NCBI GenBank assembly: GCA_021818865.1
Contig: JAKASX010000033.1
Span: forward strand, 1-34,406
Reading direction: 5' to 3'
Source: Acidobacteriota bacterium
GTDB lineage: Bacteria; Acidobacteriota; Terriglobia; Acidiferrales; UBA7541
DNA length: 34,406 nt
The position numbers and the translations under genes are program-made. Each line of letters opens with the position of its first letter. Positions within the stretch are counted from its first letter, which is position 1. The notes under the pieces were generated by a model, which was not told the DNA's origin, ran no database searches, and was given only the letters and a program-made list of their open reading frames with translations. Positions 1 to 8,473 of this stretch are shown here, in pieces.

Positions 1-305
1 CCGAAGATATCGATAGCGTCGCCACCTTCTACAACCTCATCTTCCGCAAGCCGGTCGGCCGCCACGTCATCATGATTTGCGATAGCGTCAGCTGCTGGGT
101 GATGGGCTACGACAAAATGCGCGACCACCTGAAATCGCGCCTCGGCGTCGATATGGGCCAGACCACCCCCGACGGCCGCTTCACCCTGCTCCCGGTCGTT
201 TGTTTGGGCGCCTGCGATCGCGCGCCGACGATGATCGTGGATGGCCAGCTCCACGCCAATCTCGATCCGGCCAAAATCGATCAGATTCTCGAAAGGTACA
301 AGTAG
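1..305 (+). CDS. nuoE: NADH-quinone oxidoreductase subunit E, 3' part
   Basis: C-terminal about 100 residues of the thioredoxin-like [2Fe-2S] subunit of complex I; the start lies outside the window and the readable frame begins at base 3. The segment opens with VATFYNLIFRKPVGRH, the conserved block of NuoE. Four cysteines are placed as expected for cluster N1a: a C-x4-C pair (CDSVSC) and a C-x3-C pair (CLGAC). The protein ends LLERYK-like (ILERYK), as in the E. coli subunit. NuoE sits with NuoF and NuoG in the cytoplasmic NADH-oxidising arm; N1a is known to lie off the main electron path. The stop TAG at 303-305 is 7 nt upstream of nuoF, so the two are co-transcribed. Identity is secure; only the N-terminal helical part is unseen. 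Confidence 0.96.
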   Translation, partial: EDIDSVATFYNLIFRKPVGRHVIMICDSVSCWVMGYDKMRDHLKSRLGVDMGQTTPDGRFTLLPVVCLGACDRAPTMIVDGQLHANLDPAKIDQILERYK

Positions 306-312
306 CCAGGAC

Positions 313-1593
313 ATGGAAACTCCGCTCACCGCCAAAATCCGGCCCGACGGCGAAATGATCGATCTCGCCGCCTACGAGCGCGCCGGCGGCTATCAGGCCG
401 CGCGCAAGGCGATGCAGATGGCTCCGGCGGACATCGTCGACGTGGTGAAAAAATCCAACCTTCGCGGACGCGGCGGCGCCGGTTTCCCCACCGGCCAGAA
501 ATGGAGTTTCGTTCCCTCCGGCCCCGATGCCCCGCGGCCGAAATACCTGGTCGCCAACGGCGACGAAATGGAGCCGGGAACGTTCAAGGATCGCGTCCTG
601 CTCGAAGGCGATCCGCACGAGCTGATCGAAGGCATGATCATCTCCGCTCGCGCCATCGGCGCCGATCGCGGCTACGTCTTCCTCCGCGGCGAATATACCG
701 ACGCCGGCGAGCGCATCGAGCGCGCCCTCCACGAAGCAAAATCGAAGGGTTATCTGGGGCAGAATATTTTCGGCTCGGGAACCGATTTCGATCTTCGCCT
801 CCACATGAGCGGCGGCCGCTACATGTGCGGCGAGGAAACCGGCCTGCTCAACGCGCTCGAAGGCAAGCGCGCCAATCCCCGCGCCAAACCACCGTTTCCG
901 CAGGTTTCCGGCCTGTTCGGCAAGCCGACCATCGTGCAGAACATCGAAACCCTCTGCAACGTTCCGCACATCGTCGAAAAGGGCCCTGAGTGGTTCCAGA
1001 AGCTCAGCCTCACCGGCGACGCCGGTACGAAGCTCTACGGCGCCAGCGGCAAGGTGAAAAAGCCCGGCTGCTGGGAACTGCCCATGGGCACCACGCTGCG
1101 CGAACTGCTGGAAAAGCACGCCGGCGGCATGCAGGATGGCGTCCAGTTCCGCGGCGTTCTGCCCGGCGGCGCTTCCACCGATTTCCTCACCGCCGACCAC
1201 ATGGACGTGCCCATGGATTTCACCGCCGTCGCCAAGGCTGGCAGCCGCCTCGGCACCGGCACGATGATCGTGCTCGATGATAAAACCTGCCCGGTCGGCA
1301 TGGTCTGGAATCTCGAACACTTTTTCGCCCAGGAATCTTGCGGCTGGTGTACGCCCTGCTGGAGCGGCCTGCATTGGGCGGAAGAAATCCTCGCCGCGAT
1401 CGAAGCGGGCCGCGGCACGCCCGAACACCTCGCCCGGCTCGAGCACATCTGCAAAATGATCGCGCCCGGCAATACGTTCTGCGCCCTGGCGCCCGGCGCG
1501 GCCGAGCCGCTGCAGAGCGCGCTCAAATATTTCCGCGAGGACTTCGAGCGCCACATCCGCGAAAAGCGGTGCCCGTGGAGAGATGGCCGATGA
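313..1593 (+). CDS. nuoF: NADH-quinone oxidoreductase subunit F (NADH- and FMN-binding)
   Basis: The 426-residue subunit oxidises NADH, holds FMN and passes electrons to the [4Fe-4S] cluster N3. The glycine-rich GRGGAGFPTG block at about residues 52-61 is the FMN/NADH-binding signature. The N3 ligands are C343, C346 and C349 (SCGWCTPC) plus C390 (NTFCALAPG). The C-terminal LQSALKYFREDFE closely matches other NuoF proteins. I chose ATG 313 over the in-frame ATG at 241, because 241 lies inside nuoE and 313 gives the normal family length with an AGG just upstream. The stop TGA (1591-1593) overlaps the nuoG ATG (1590-1592), which implies translational coupling. Confidence 0.97.
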   Translation: METPLTAKIRPDGEMIDLAAYERAGGYQAARKAMQMAPADIVDVVKKSNLRGRGGAGFPTGQKWSFVPSGPDAPRPKYLVANGDEMEPGTFKDRVLLEGDPHELIEGMIISARAIGADRGYVFLRGEYTDAGERIERALHEAKSKGYLGQNIFGSGTDFDLRLHMSGGRYMCGEETGLLNALEGKRANPRAKPPFPQVSGLFGKPTIVQNIETLCNVPHIVEKGPEWFQKLSLTGDAGTKLYGASGKVKKPGCWELPMGTTLRELLEKHAGGMQDGVQFRGVLPGGASTDFLTADHMDVPMDFTAVAKAGSRLGTGTMIVLDDKTCPVGMVWNLEHFFAQESCGWCTPCWSGLHWAEEILAAIEAGRGTPEHLARLEHICKMIAPGNTFCALAPGAAEPLQSALKYFREDFERHIREKRCPWRDGR

Positions 1594-4286
1594 TCCGGAT
1601 TTTCGTTGACGGCAAGCCATACGAGATCAACCCGAAACAGAATCTCCTCGAGGCCTGCCTCGGCCACGGCCTCGATCTCCCCTATTTCTGCTGGCATCCC
1701 GCGCTCGGCTCGGTTGGCGCGTGCCGCCAGTGTGCCGTCAAGATCTTCCGCGACGAAAAGGACACCCGCGGCCGCATCATGATGGCCTGCATGACCGTTC
1801 CCACGCCCGATATGCTCGTCTCGATCGCCGATCCCGAGGTCCGCGATTTCCGCGCCGGCATCGTCGAAGGCCTGATGATGAGCCATCCGCACGATTGCCC
1901 GGTCTGCGACGAAGGCGGCCAGTGCCATCTGCAGGATATGACGGTGATGACCGGCCACAACTATCGCCGGTACGAATTCCCCAAGCGCACTTTCCGCAAT
2001 CAAAACCTCGGTCCGCTGCTCAATCACGAAATGAACCGCTGCATCCAGTGCTACCGCTGTACGCGGTTCTACACCGAATACGCCGGCGGCAAGGATTTCT
2101 CCGTTTCCAAGCTGCGCAATCTGGTCTATTTCGGCCGCACCGAGGATGGCCCATTCGAAAGCGAATTTTCCGGTAATCTCGACGAAGTTTGCCCCACCGG
2201 CGTCTTCACCGACAAAACCGCCAAGCAGCATTACACCCGGAAATGGGACCTGACGTTCGCCCCATCCGTCTGCCCGCATTGCGCGCTCGGCTGCAATATC
2301 AGCCCGGGTGAGCGCTACGGCACGCTCCGCCGCGTGGTGAATCGCTACAACGGTGAAATCAACGGCTATTTCCTTTGCGATCGCGGCCGCTTCGGCTACG
2401 AACACGTCAATAGCGGCCGGCGCATCCGTTCGCCGCGCGCGCGTCGCGATTCGCAAACGGCCGAAATCTCAAAAACCGAAGCGCTCGATCGTTTCTCCAC
2501 GCTCGCCGCTGCCGGAAAGCTGATTGGAATCGGCTCGCCGCGCGCCTCGCTCGAATCCAATTTCGCCCTCCGCGCTTTGGTCGGCCCGGAAAATTTCTAC
2601 GCCGGCGTTTCCGACGCCGAGCACAAACTGCTCGGTGAAATGCTCGCCATTCTGCGCGAAGGCCCCGCACCGGCGTCGCTCCGCCAGATCGAGCATGCCG
2701 ATGCCGCCTTCGTTCTGGGCGAGGACGTGACGAATGTCGCCCCGCGCCTCGCGCTCACCTTGCGCCAGACGGTGCGCCAGGTCCTGCTCGACAGGGCGGA
2801 GAAGATCGGCGTGCCGCGCTGGCAGGATCACGCCATTCGCGAGCTCGCGCAAAAGGATCATGGCCCGCTCTTCATCGCCAGTCCCTACGCCACCAAGCTC
2901 GATGACGTAGCCACGGAAACCCGCCGCGCCGCGCCGGATGATATCGCGCGTCTCGGTTTCGCCGTTGCTCGCATTCTCGATCCCGCTTCGCCCGAGGTTC
3001 CCGGCCTTGCAGACGACGTTCGCGCGCAGGCCGAGCGCATCGCCCAGACGCTCAAATCCTCCGCGCGCCCGGCGATGATCAGCGGCGTGAGCACATTGAA
3101 TATCGCGGTCGTGCGTGCCGCTGCCGATGTCGCCCGCGCCCTGGCCAAGGCCGGAAAACAGGTCTCCTTCGCGCTCGCCATGGAAGAGGCGAACAGCCTC
3201 GGCCTCGCCATGCTCGACCCGAAGCCGCTCGGCCAGGCCTTTGCCGCCGCCTCGCGCGGCGAAGCGCAGGTGATCGTCGTCCTCGAAAACGATCTCTATC
3301 GCCGCGCTCCCGCCGCCGCCGTGGATGCGTTCCTCGGCTCGGCTCGCGTGGTCGTTCTCGATTCGCTCGAATCGCCCACCGCGGAAAAAGCCGAGTTGGT
3401 GCTTCCCTCGACGCCTTTTTCCGAAGCCGATGGCACGCTCGTTTCAAGCGAAGGCCGCGCCCAGCGCTTCTTCCGCGTCTATCCGCCCGCGGAAGAGATT
3501 CAGGATGCTTGGCACTGGCTGCGCGACGTTCTCGGTTTGCTCGCCCGGCCCGAGGGCCTCAGCTGGTCGAAGCTCGACGATGTGGTTGAGGGTATCGCCC
3601 GCGCCGTTCCCGCGCTCGCCCGCATTCGCGACGCCGCTCCGGGCTCGAGCTTCCGCATCGCCGGCGCCAAGATCCCGCGCGAGCCTCACCGCTTTAGCGG
3701 CCGCACTTCGATGCTCGCCAATATCGCCGTCAGCGAGCCCAAGCCGCCCGAGGATCCCGACTCTCCGCTTTCTTTCACGATGGAAGGCGCGCCCATCGAG
3801 CCTCCCGCTTCGCTCCTTCCGTTCTTCTGGACCGGCGGTTGGAATTCAATTCAGTCGGTGAACAAATTCCAGGAAGAAATCGCCGGGCCGCTCCGTGGCG
3901 GCGACGCCGGCGTCCTCCTGATCGAGCCCGCGGCTGCGTCGCCGGCGTATCGGAATTCGGTGCCGGCCGCGTTTTCGCCGCGCCAAGGCGAATGGCTCAT
4001 GGTTTCTCGCCATCACATTTTCGGTTCGGAGGAATTGAGCGCGCAGTCGCCCGCGATCGCCCAGCTTTCGCCCCAGCCGTACGTCGCGCTCGGTGCGGAA
4101 GACGCCGACGCGCTCGGCGCAGCCGCCGGCGCTTCCGTCGAAGTGAAACTGGAAGGAGCGGCGGCGCGCCTGCCGCTTCGCATCGAGCCCGGCTTGCCGC
4201 GCGGCGTCGCCGCGCTTCCCGCGGGATTCGGCCCGCTCGCCGGCATTCCACTGCCCCTCTGGGGCCGGATTGAGTTGACGCGATGA
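1590..4286 (+). CDS. nuoG: NADH-quinone oxidoreductase subunit G, with N7 cluster ligands
   Basis: The 898-residue large Fe-S subunit of the peripheral arm. The [2Fe-2S] N1b ligands are C34, C45, C48 and C67. The His-Cys motif for N5 is H99, C103, C106 and C112. N4 is bound by C151, C154, C157 and C201. A further CxxCxxxCx27C set (C228, C231, C235, C263) matches the N7 cluster that only some bacteria keep. The rest is the molybdopterin-oxidoreductase-like domain, which in complex I carries no Mo cofactor; it is Ala/Arg-rich and diverged here. The ATG at 1590 overlaps the nuoF stop, and the TGA at 4284-4286 overlaps the nuoH ATG. A longer frame runs upstream to 1338 but only as a shadow of nuoF, so the start at 1590 is firm. 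Confidence 0.96.
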   Translation: MIRIFVDGKPYEINPKQNLLEACLGHGLDLPYFCWHPALGSVGACRQCAVKIFRDEKDTRGRIMMACMTVPTPDMLVSIADPEVRDFRAGIVEGLMMSHPHDCPVCDEGGQCHLQDMTVMTGHNYRRYEFPKRTFRNQNLGPLLNHEMNRCIQCYRCTRFYTEYAGGKDFSVSKLRNLVYFGRTEDGPFESEFSGNLDEVCPTGVFTDKTAKQHYTRKWDLTFAPSVCPHCALGCNISPGERYGTLRRVVNRYNGEINGYFLCDRGRFGYEHVNSGRRIRSPRARRDSQTAEISKTEALDRFSTLAAAGKLIGIGSPRASLESNFALRALVGPENFYAGVSDAEHKLLGEMLAILREGPAPASLRQIEHADAAFVLGEDVTNVAPRLALTLRQTVRQVLLDRAEKIGVPRWQDHAIRELAQKDHGPLFIASPYATKLDDVATETRRAAPDDIARLGFAVARILDPASPEVPGLADDVRAQAERIAQTLKSSARPAMISGVSTLNIAVVRAAADVARALAKAGKQVSFALAMEEANSLGLAMLDPKPLGQAFAAASRGEAQVIVVLENDLYRRAPAAAVDAFLGSARVVVLDSLESPTAEKAELVLPSTPFSEADGTLVSSEGRAQRFFRVYPPAEEIQDAWHWLRDVLGLLARPEGLSWSKLDDVVEGIARAVPALARIRDAAPGSSFRIAGAKIPREPHRFSGRTSMLANIAVSEPKPPEDPDSPLSFTMEGAPIEPPASLLPFFWTGGWNSIQSVNKFQEEIAGPLRGGDAGVLLIEPAAASPAYRNSVPAAFSPRQGEWLMVSRHHIFGSEELSAQSPAIAQLSPQPYVALGAEDADALGAAAGASVEVKLEGAAARLPLRIEPGLPRGVAALPAGFGPLAGIPLPLWGRIELTR

Positions 4287-5239
4287 ACCCGGTGCTGCTC
4301 AAAATCATCGTTCTGCTCGGCATCCTGATCGTCGTCTTGACGCTCGCTTCCGGCCTCATCTGGCTCGAGCGACGCTTGCTCGCCCTCTGGCAGGACCGCT
4401 ACGGCCCCAATCGCGTCGGCCCGTTCGGCCTGCTCCAGGTGCTGGCGGACATGATCAAGATTTTCTTCAAGGAAGACTGGATTCCGCCATTCGCCGATAA
4501 GCCCGTCTTCGTTCTCGCCCCGGCCATCATCGTGATCACCGTGCTGCTCACGTTTGCGGTGATTCCGTTCACCCCGCTCGTTCAGATCGCCGATACGAAT
4601 ATCGCTCTATTGTTCTTCCTCGGCATGAGTTCGCTCGGCGTCTACAGTGTGGTGCTCGGCGGCTGGGCCTCGAACAACAAATATTCGCTCCTCGGCGGCA
4701 TGCGCGCCGCGTCCCAGATGCTCAGCTACGAAGTTTTCATGGGCCTTTCGATGATGGGCACGGTGATGCTCGCCGGCTCTTTCAGCCTGCGCTCGATCGT
4801 CGAAGCGCAGCGCCACATGTGGTTCGTCGTGCCGCAATTCCTGGGTTTCGTACTGTTTCTGATCGCCGGCATCGCCGAAACGCGCCGCCTGCCGTTCGAC
4901 TTGCCCGAGGCGGAAAGCGAACTCGTCGCCGGCTTCCACTCCGAATATTCCGGCATGAAATTCGGCATGTTTTTCGTCGGCGAATATCTGGGCGTGATTC
5001 TGATTTCGGTGCTGCTCTCGGTGCTCTACTTCGGAGGCTGGCAGGGACCGTTCTTGCCGCCGATCGTCTGGATCGTTCTGAAGACGCTGTTTTTCATCTG
5101 CTTCTTTATTCTGCTGCGGGCGGCGATGCCGCGGCCGCGGTTCGACCAGTTGATGTCGTGGGGCTGGAAGTGGATGCTCCCGCTCAGCCTGTTGAATCTC
5201 GCGGTCACCGGCGCCGTCGTTCTGGCGATGCGAAGGTAG
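4283..5239 (+). CDS. nuoH: NADH-quinone oxidoreductase subunit H (membrane, quinone site)
   Basis: The 318-residue integral membrane subunit that joins the peripheral and membrane arms and helps form the quinone chamber and its proton path. Conserved blocks are visible: [12 protein letters not shown] followed by [11 protein letters not shown] (about residues 45-70), and the loop [20 protein letters not shown] followed by [11 protein letters not shown] (about residues 195-225), whose acidic residues line the quinone site. Around eight hydrophobic spans are present, as expected, and the length is typical. The ATG overlaps the nuoG stop by 4 nt. The TAG stop is 6 nt before nuoI. Confidence 0.97.
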   Translation: MNPVLLKIIVLLGILIVVLTLASGLIWLERRLLALWQDRYGPNRVGPFGLLQVLADMIKIFFKEDWIPPFADKPVFVLAPAIIVITVLLTFAVIPFTPLVQIADTNIALLFFLGMSSLGVYSVVLGGWASNNKYSLLGGMRAASQMLSYEVFMGLSMMGTVMLAGSFSLRSIVEAQRHMWFVVPQFLGFVLFLIAGIAETRRLPFDLPEAESELVAGFHSEYSGMKFGMFFVGEYLGVILISVLLSVLYFGGWQGPFLPPIVWIVLKTLFFICFFILLRAAMPRPRFDQLMSWGWKWMLPLSLLNLAVTGAVVLAMRR

Positions 5240-5245
5240 GGAGCG

Positions 5246-5761
5246 ATGTGGAGCATACTCCAATCTTTGTGGCTGGTCCTGCTGCACATGTTCCAGCCGC
5301 GCTTCACCGTCCAGTATCCGGACGAGAGGCCGTACCTCGCGCCGCGCTACCGTGGCCGCATCGTGCTCTCGCGCGATCCCGATGGCGAGGAACGCTGCGT
5401 CGCCTGCTACCTCTGTGCCGTCGCCTGCCCGGTCGATTGCATTTCTCTGCAAGCCACCGAGGATCCGCACGGCCGCCGCTATCCCGAATGGTTCCGTATC
5501 AATTTTTCGCGCTGCATTTTCTGCGGCCTGTGCGAGGAAGCGTGTCCGACTTACGCCATCCAGCTCACTCCCGATATCGAAATGGGCGAGTACAACCGGC
5601 AGAACCTGGTCTATGAAAAGGCAAATCTGCTGATCGATGGCCCCGGCAAATATCCCGGCTACAATTTCTGGCGCGTCGCCGGCGTTCGCATCAAGGACAA
5701 GGACAAGGGTCAGGCGGAAAACGAGGCGCCTCCGGCCGATCTGCACGCGCTGACCCCCTGA
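5246..5761 (+). CDS. nuoI: NADH-quinone oxidoreductase subunit I (two [4Fe-4S] clusters)
   Basis: The 171-residue ferredoxin-like subunit that carries clusters N6a and N6b and relays electrons toward N2 and quinone. Two CxxCxxCxxxCP motifs are present: C51, C54, C57, C61 and C90, C93, C96, C100. An extra cysteine, C65, follows the first motif. The N-terminus ([15 protein letters not shown]) is the usual amphipathic helix that lies on the membrane. A GGGAG sequence lies just upstream of the ATG. The next gene starts 9 nt after the stop. Confidence 0.97.
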   Translation: MWSILQSLWLVLLHMFQPRFTVQYPDERPYLAPRYRGRIVLSRDPDGEERCVACYLCAVACPVDCISLQATEDPHGRRYPEWFRINFSRCIFCGLCEEACPTYAIQLTPDIEMGEYNRQNLVYEKANLLIDGPGKYPGYNFWRVAGVRIKDKDKGQAENEAPPADLHALTP

Positions 5762-5770
5762 GGAAACGGA

Positions 5771-6361
5771 ATGGAAGCGATTTTCTACATTGCGGCGATC
5801 GTTGCGGTGCTGGCGACGGTGCTCACCGTCACGCGGCTGAATCCGGTGCACGCGCTGCTCTATCTCACCGTTTCGCTGCTCGCCGTCGCCGTCGTTTTCT
5901 ACACGCTCGGCGCGCCGTTCATGGCCGCGCTCGAGGTCGTTATCTACGCCGGCGCGATCATGGTTTTATTCGTTTTCGTCGTCATGCTGCTGAATCTCGG
6001 CCGGCACACCGTCGAAATCGAGCGCTCCTGGCTCTCGCCCGGCGCGTTCGTCGGCCCCGCGATTCTGGCGGCGATTCTCGTTGGCGAAGTTTCCTATTTG
6101 CTGGCGCGGTCGGGCACGCTCACGCCCCCGGTCGCGGAAGTCAGCCCTCATCAGGTCGCGCTCTCGCTCTACGGGCCCTACCTGCTGGGGGTCGAGTTGG
6201 CGTCATTTTTGCTGCTGGGCGCCCTGGTGGGCGCTTATCACGTGGGCTCGCGTCGAGCCCAAGGGAGGACCACCGTTGGCAGCCGTTCCGACCGAACAGG
6301 GCTTGCTTCTGGCGGGGATCTTGTTCGCACTGGGGCTGATCGGCCTTCTGGTGCGGCGTAA
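5771..6361 (+). CDS. nuoJ: NADH-quinone oxidoreductase subunit J
   Basis: Membrane-arm subunit of 196 residues. The third transmembrane helix region [20 protein letters not shown] (about residues 57-76) is the characteristic NuoJ segment with the pi-bulge that moves during turnover. About five membrane spans end at ALVGAYHVG (about residue 158). The last 28 or so residues are polar, Arg/Gly-rich and unlike the family. They are encoded where the frame runs 86 bases into nuoK, so the natural family C-terminus seems to be extended by readthrough into the overlap, or a base is missing near 6240-6275. The ATG at 5771 follows GAGGAAACGGA. Identity is firm; the exact C-terminus is less sure. Confidence 0.93.
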   Translation: MEAIFYIAAIVAVLATVLTVTRLNPVHALLYLTVSLLAVAVVFYTLGAPFMAALEVVIYAGAIMVLFVFVVMLLNLGRHTVEIERSWLSPGAFVGPAILAAILVGEVSYLLARSGTLTPPVAEVSPHQVALSLYGPYLLGVELASFLLLGALVGAYHVGSRRAQGRTTVGSRSDRTGLASGGDLVRTGADRPSGAA

Positions 6362-6584
6362 TCTGCTCTTCATCCTGATGGCGATCGAGGTGATGCTCAA
6401 CGCCTCGGGACTGGCTTTCGTGTCCGCCGGCGCCCGCTGGGGCCAGGCGGATGGCCAGGTGATGTTCCTGTTTATTTTGACGGTCGCGGCGGCTGAGGTC
6501 GCGGTCGGCCTGGCGCTGCTCCTGCGCCTCTACCACCGCTTCCATTCGCTCGACGTCGATGCCGCAAGTGAGATGAGAGGCTGA
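6276..6584 (+). CDS. nuoK: NADH-quinone oxidoreductase subunit K, TTG start
   Basis: Small membrane-arm subunit, 102 residues with three transmembrane helices, close to the family's usual 100. The two glutamates that act in proton transfer are present, in [11 protein letters not shown] and [11 protein letters not shown] (E36 and E72 in E. coli). No ATG or GTG lies suitably upstream. I chose TTG 6276 because a strong GGGAGG (6263-6268) sits 7 nt before it and it gives the family's N-terminus ([13 protein letters not shown]). The gene starts inside the end of nuoJ, in a different frame. Its TGA overlaps the nuoL ATG by one base (TGATG). Confidence 0.92.
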   Translation: MAAVPTEQGLLLAGILFALGLIGLLVRRNLLFILMAIEVMLNASGLAFVSAGARWGQADGQVMFLFILTVAAAEVAVGLALLLRLYHRFHSLDVDAASEMRG

Positions 6585-8473
6585 TGTTTCATCTTCTCTG
6601 GTTGGTTCCCGCAATTCCATTTGCCGGCGCGGCCCTGCTGATGATTTTCGGGCCGCGGATGGCCCATCGCACGGCGGCCTGGATCGGCTGCTGCTCGATC
6701 GGCATTTCGGCGGTCATTTCGATGCTGATCGCCTGGCAATTCCTCCACCAGCCGCCTGCCGGTGGCAGCTACACCCAGCATTTGTGGACGTGGATGAGCG
6801 TCGCGAATTTCCATCTCGGAATTTCGTTCTATCTCGACGCTCTCTCGCTCATCTTCATGCTGGTCGTCACCTTCGTCAGCTTCTTCATCCACGTCTACTC
6901 GTCCGAGTACATGCGCGGCGATGAAGGCTTCAGCCGTTTCTTCGCCTACATGAACCTCTTCGTCGCCTCGATGCTCGTCCTCCTGCTCGGTAGCAACCTC
7001 CTCCTCCTCTACCTCGGCTGGGAGGGCGTCGGCGTTTGCAGCTACCTGCTGATCGGTTTCTGGTACACCGATCCGAAAAACGGTCTCGCCGCGCAAAAAG
7101 CCTTCATCACCACGCGCGTCGGCGACACCGCCATGGCCGTCGGCCTCTACCTCCTCTTCCGGCAGCTTGGCACCCTCAACATCCAGTCGCTGATGCAGGC
7201 CGCGCAGCACCAATGGCCGCACGGCTCCGTCTACGCCACCGCCGCCGGCCTGCTCCTGCTCGGCGGCGCTTGCGGCAAATCGGCCCAGCTTCCGCTCCAA
7301 ACCTGGCTGCCCGACGCGATGGCCGGCCCCACGCCTACGAGCGCCTTGATTCACGCGGCCACCATGGTCACCGCCGGCGTCTACTTGATCGCGCGCACCC
7401 ACGTCCTTTATTCGCTTGCGCCCACGGCTCAGCTCGCCGTCGCCGTCGTTGGCGCGGCCACGCTGATTGCTGCGGGTTTCGCCGCTCTGGTCCAGGACGA
7501 TATCAAGCGCATCCTCGCCTATTCCACCGTCAGCCAGATCGGCTACATGTTCCTCGGCCTGGGCGTCGGCGCGTGGACCGCCGCGATTTTCCACTTCATG
7601 ACCCACGCCTTCTTCAAGGCCCTCCTTTTCCTCGCTTCTGGCATGGTTATCACCTCCATGCACCACGAGCAGAACATCTTCAAGATGGGCGGCTTGCGCA
7701 AGGAACTCCCGCTCGCCTATTGGGCCTTCGTGATTGGCGGCTGTTCTCTCGCCGGCTTGCCGCTCGTCACCGCCGGCTTTTACAGCAAGGGACTGATCCT
7801 GTGGGGCGCGCTCAGTTCGCCTGTCGGCAGCGCCACGCTGTGGTTCTTCGGCGTCATCGGCGTCCTGATGACCTCGCTCTACACGTTCCGCCTGATTTTC
7901 ATCACGTTCCACGGCCCCTGCCATCACAAGCCGAGCCAGAAAACCGGTTGGCTGATGGGCGTGCCGGTCATCGTGCTGATGACGCTCTCGGTCGTCGGCG
8001 GCTTCGTCGAACTGCCCTCCTATCTCGGCAACCATCCCTGGTTCACCAATTTCCTCCAATCCGCGCTTCCGGCAACCGCCGAGGGCCACGCGCCGCTCAC
8101 CGAACTGGGCGCCGAGGGCATCGTCGTCCTCGCGTTTTTCCTGGGACTTGGCGCGGCCTGGTTTTTCTTCCTCCAGCGCCGCGAACTCTCGGAATCCATG
8201 GCTGGCTCCGGTCTGGGCCGCGCGCTGCACCGCTGGTGGTACACCGATTGGGGCATGGACTGGCTCTACGATCGCCTCTTCGTTCGTCCGGTCGGCTGGT
8301 TCAGCCGCACGAATAAGAAAGACGCTGTGGATCTCATCTACACCGGAACGGCCGCCGTCACCCGCTCCGGCTGGAGTTCGCTGCGGCTGACGGAAACCGG
8401 CCGCGTTCGCTGGTACGCCACGGCTCTGGTCGTTGGAACCGTGATCTTCGTCTTGATTGTGGCGCTGCTATGA
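6584..8473 (+). CDS. nuoL: NADH-quinone oxidoreductase subunit L (antiporter-like)
   Basis: The 629-residue distal proton-pumping subunit of the membrane arm, related to Mrp antiporters. Characteristic segments are LGWEGVGVCSYLLIGFWY (TM5 glutamate region, about residues 144-161), GKSAQLPLQTWLPDAMAGPT (lysine and TM7-8 loop, about 230-249) and DDIKRILAYSTVSQIGYM (about 305-322). The C-terminal part, with RWWYTDWGMDWLYDRLF and a final hydrophobic helix, fits the long lateral helix and its membrane anchor in this subunit. The ATG overlaps the nuoK TGA, and the stop overlaps nuoM by 4 nt. Confidence 0.97.
   Translation: MFHLLWLVPAIPFAGAALLMIFGPRMAHRTAAWIGCCSIGISAVISMLIAWQFLHQPPAGGSYTQHLWTWMSVANFHLGISFYLDALSLIFMLVVTFVSFFIHVYSSEYMRGDEGFSRFFAYMNLFVASMLVLLLGSNLLLLYLGWEGVGVCSYLLIGFWYTDPKNGLAAQKAFITTRVGDTAMAVGLYLLFRQLGTLNIQSLMQAAQHQWPHGSVYATAAGLLLLGGACGKSAQLPLQTWLPDAMAGPTPTSALIHAATMVTAGVYLIARTHVLYSLAPTAQLAVAVVGAATLIAAGFAALVQDDIKRILAYSTVSQIGYMFLGLGVGAWTAAIFHFMTHAFFKALLFLASGMVITSMHHEQNIFKMGGLRKELPLAYWAFVIGGCSLAGLPLVTAGFYSKGLILWGALSSPVGSATLWFFGVIGVLMTSLYTFRLIFITFHGPCHHKPSQKTGWLMGVPVIVLMTLSVVGGFVELPSYLGNHPWFTNFLQSALPATAEGHAPLTELGAEGIVVLAFFLGLGAAWFFFLQRRELSESMAGSGLGRALHRWWYTDWGMDWLYDRLFVRPVGWFSRTNKKDAVDLIYTGTAAVTRSGWSSLRLTETGRVRWYATALVVGTVIFVLIVALL

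Noticed and set aside
181-1620. 479-codon open frame on the - strand opposite nuoF
   Set aside because: It is the shadow of nuoF codon bias in a GC-rich genome; the composition is Ala/Gly/Arg/His-rich and no motif is seen.
6530-8230. 566-codon - strand frame opposite nuoL
   Set aside because: Charged, low-complexity translation antisense to a well-conserved gene; no ribosome site.
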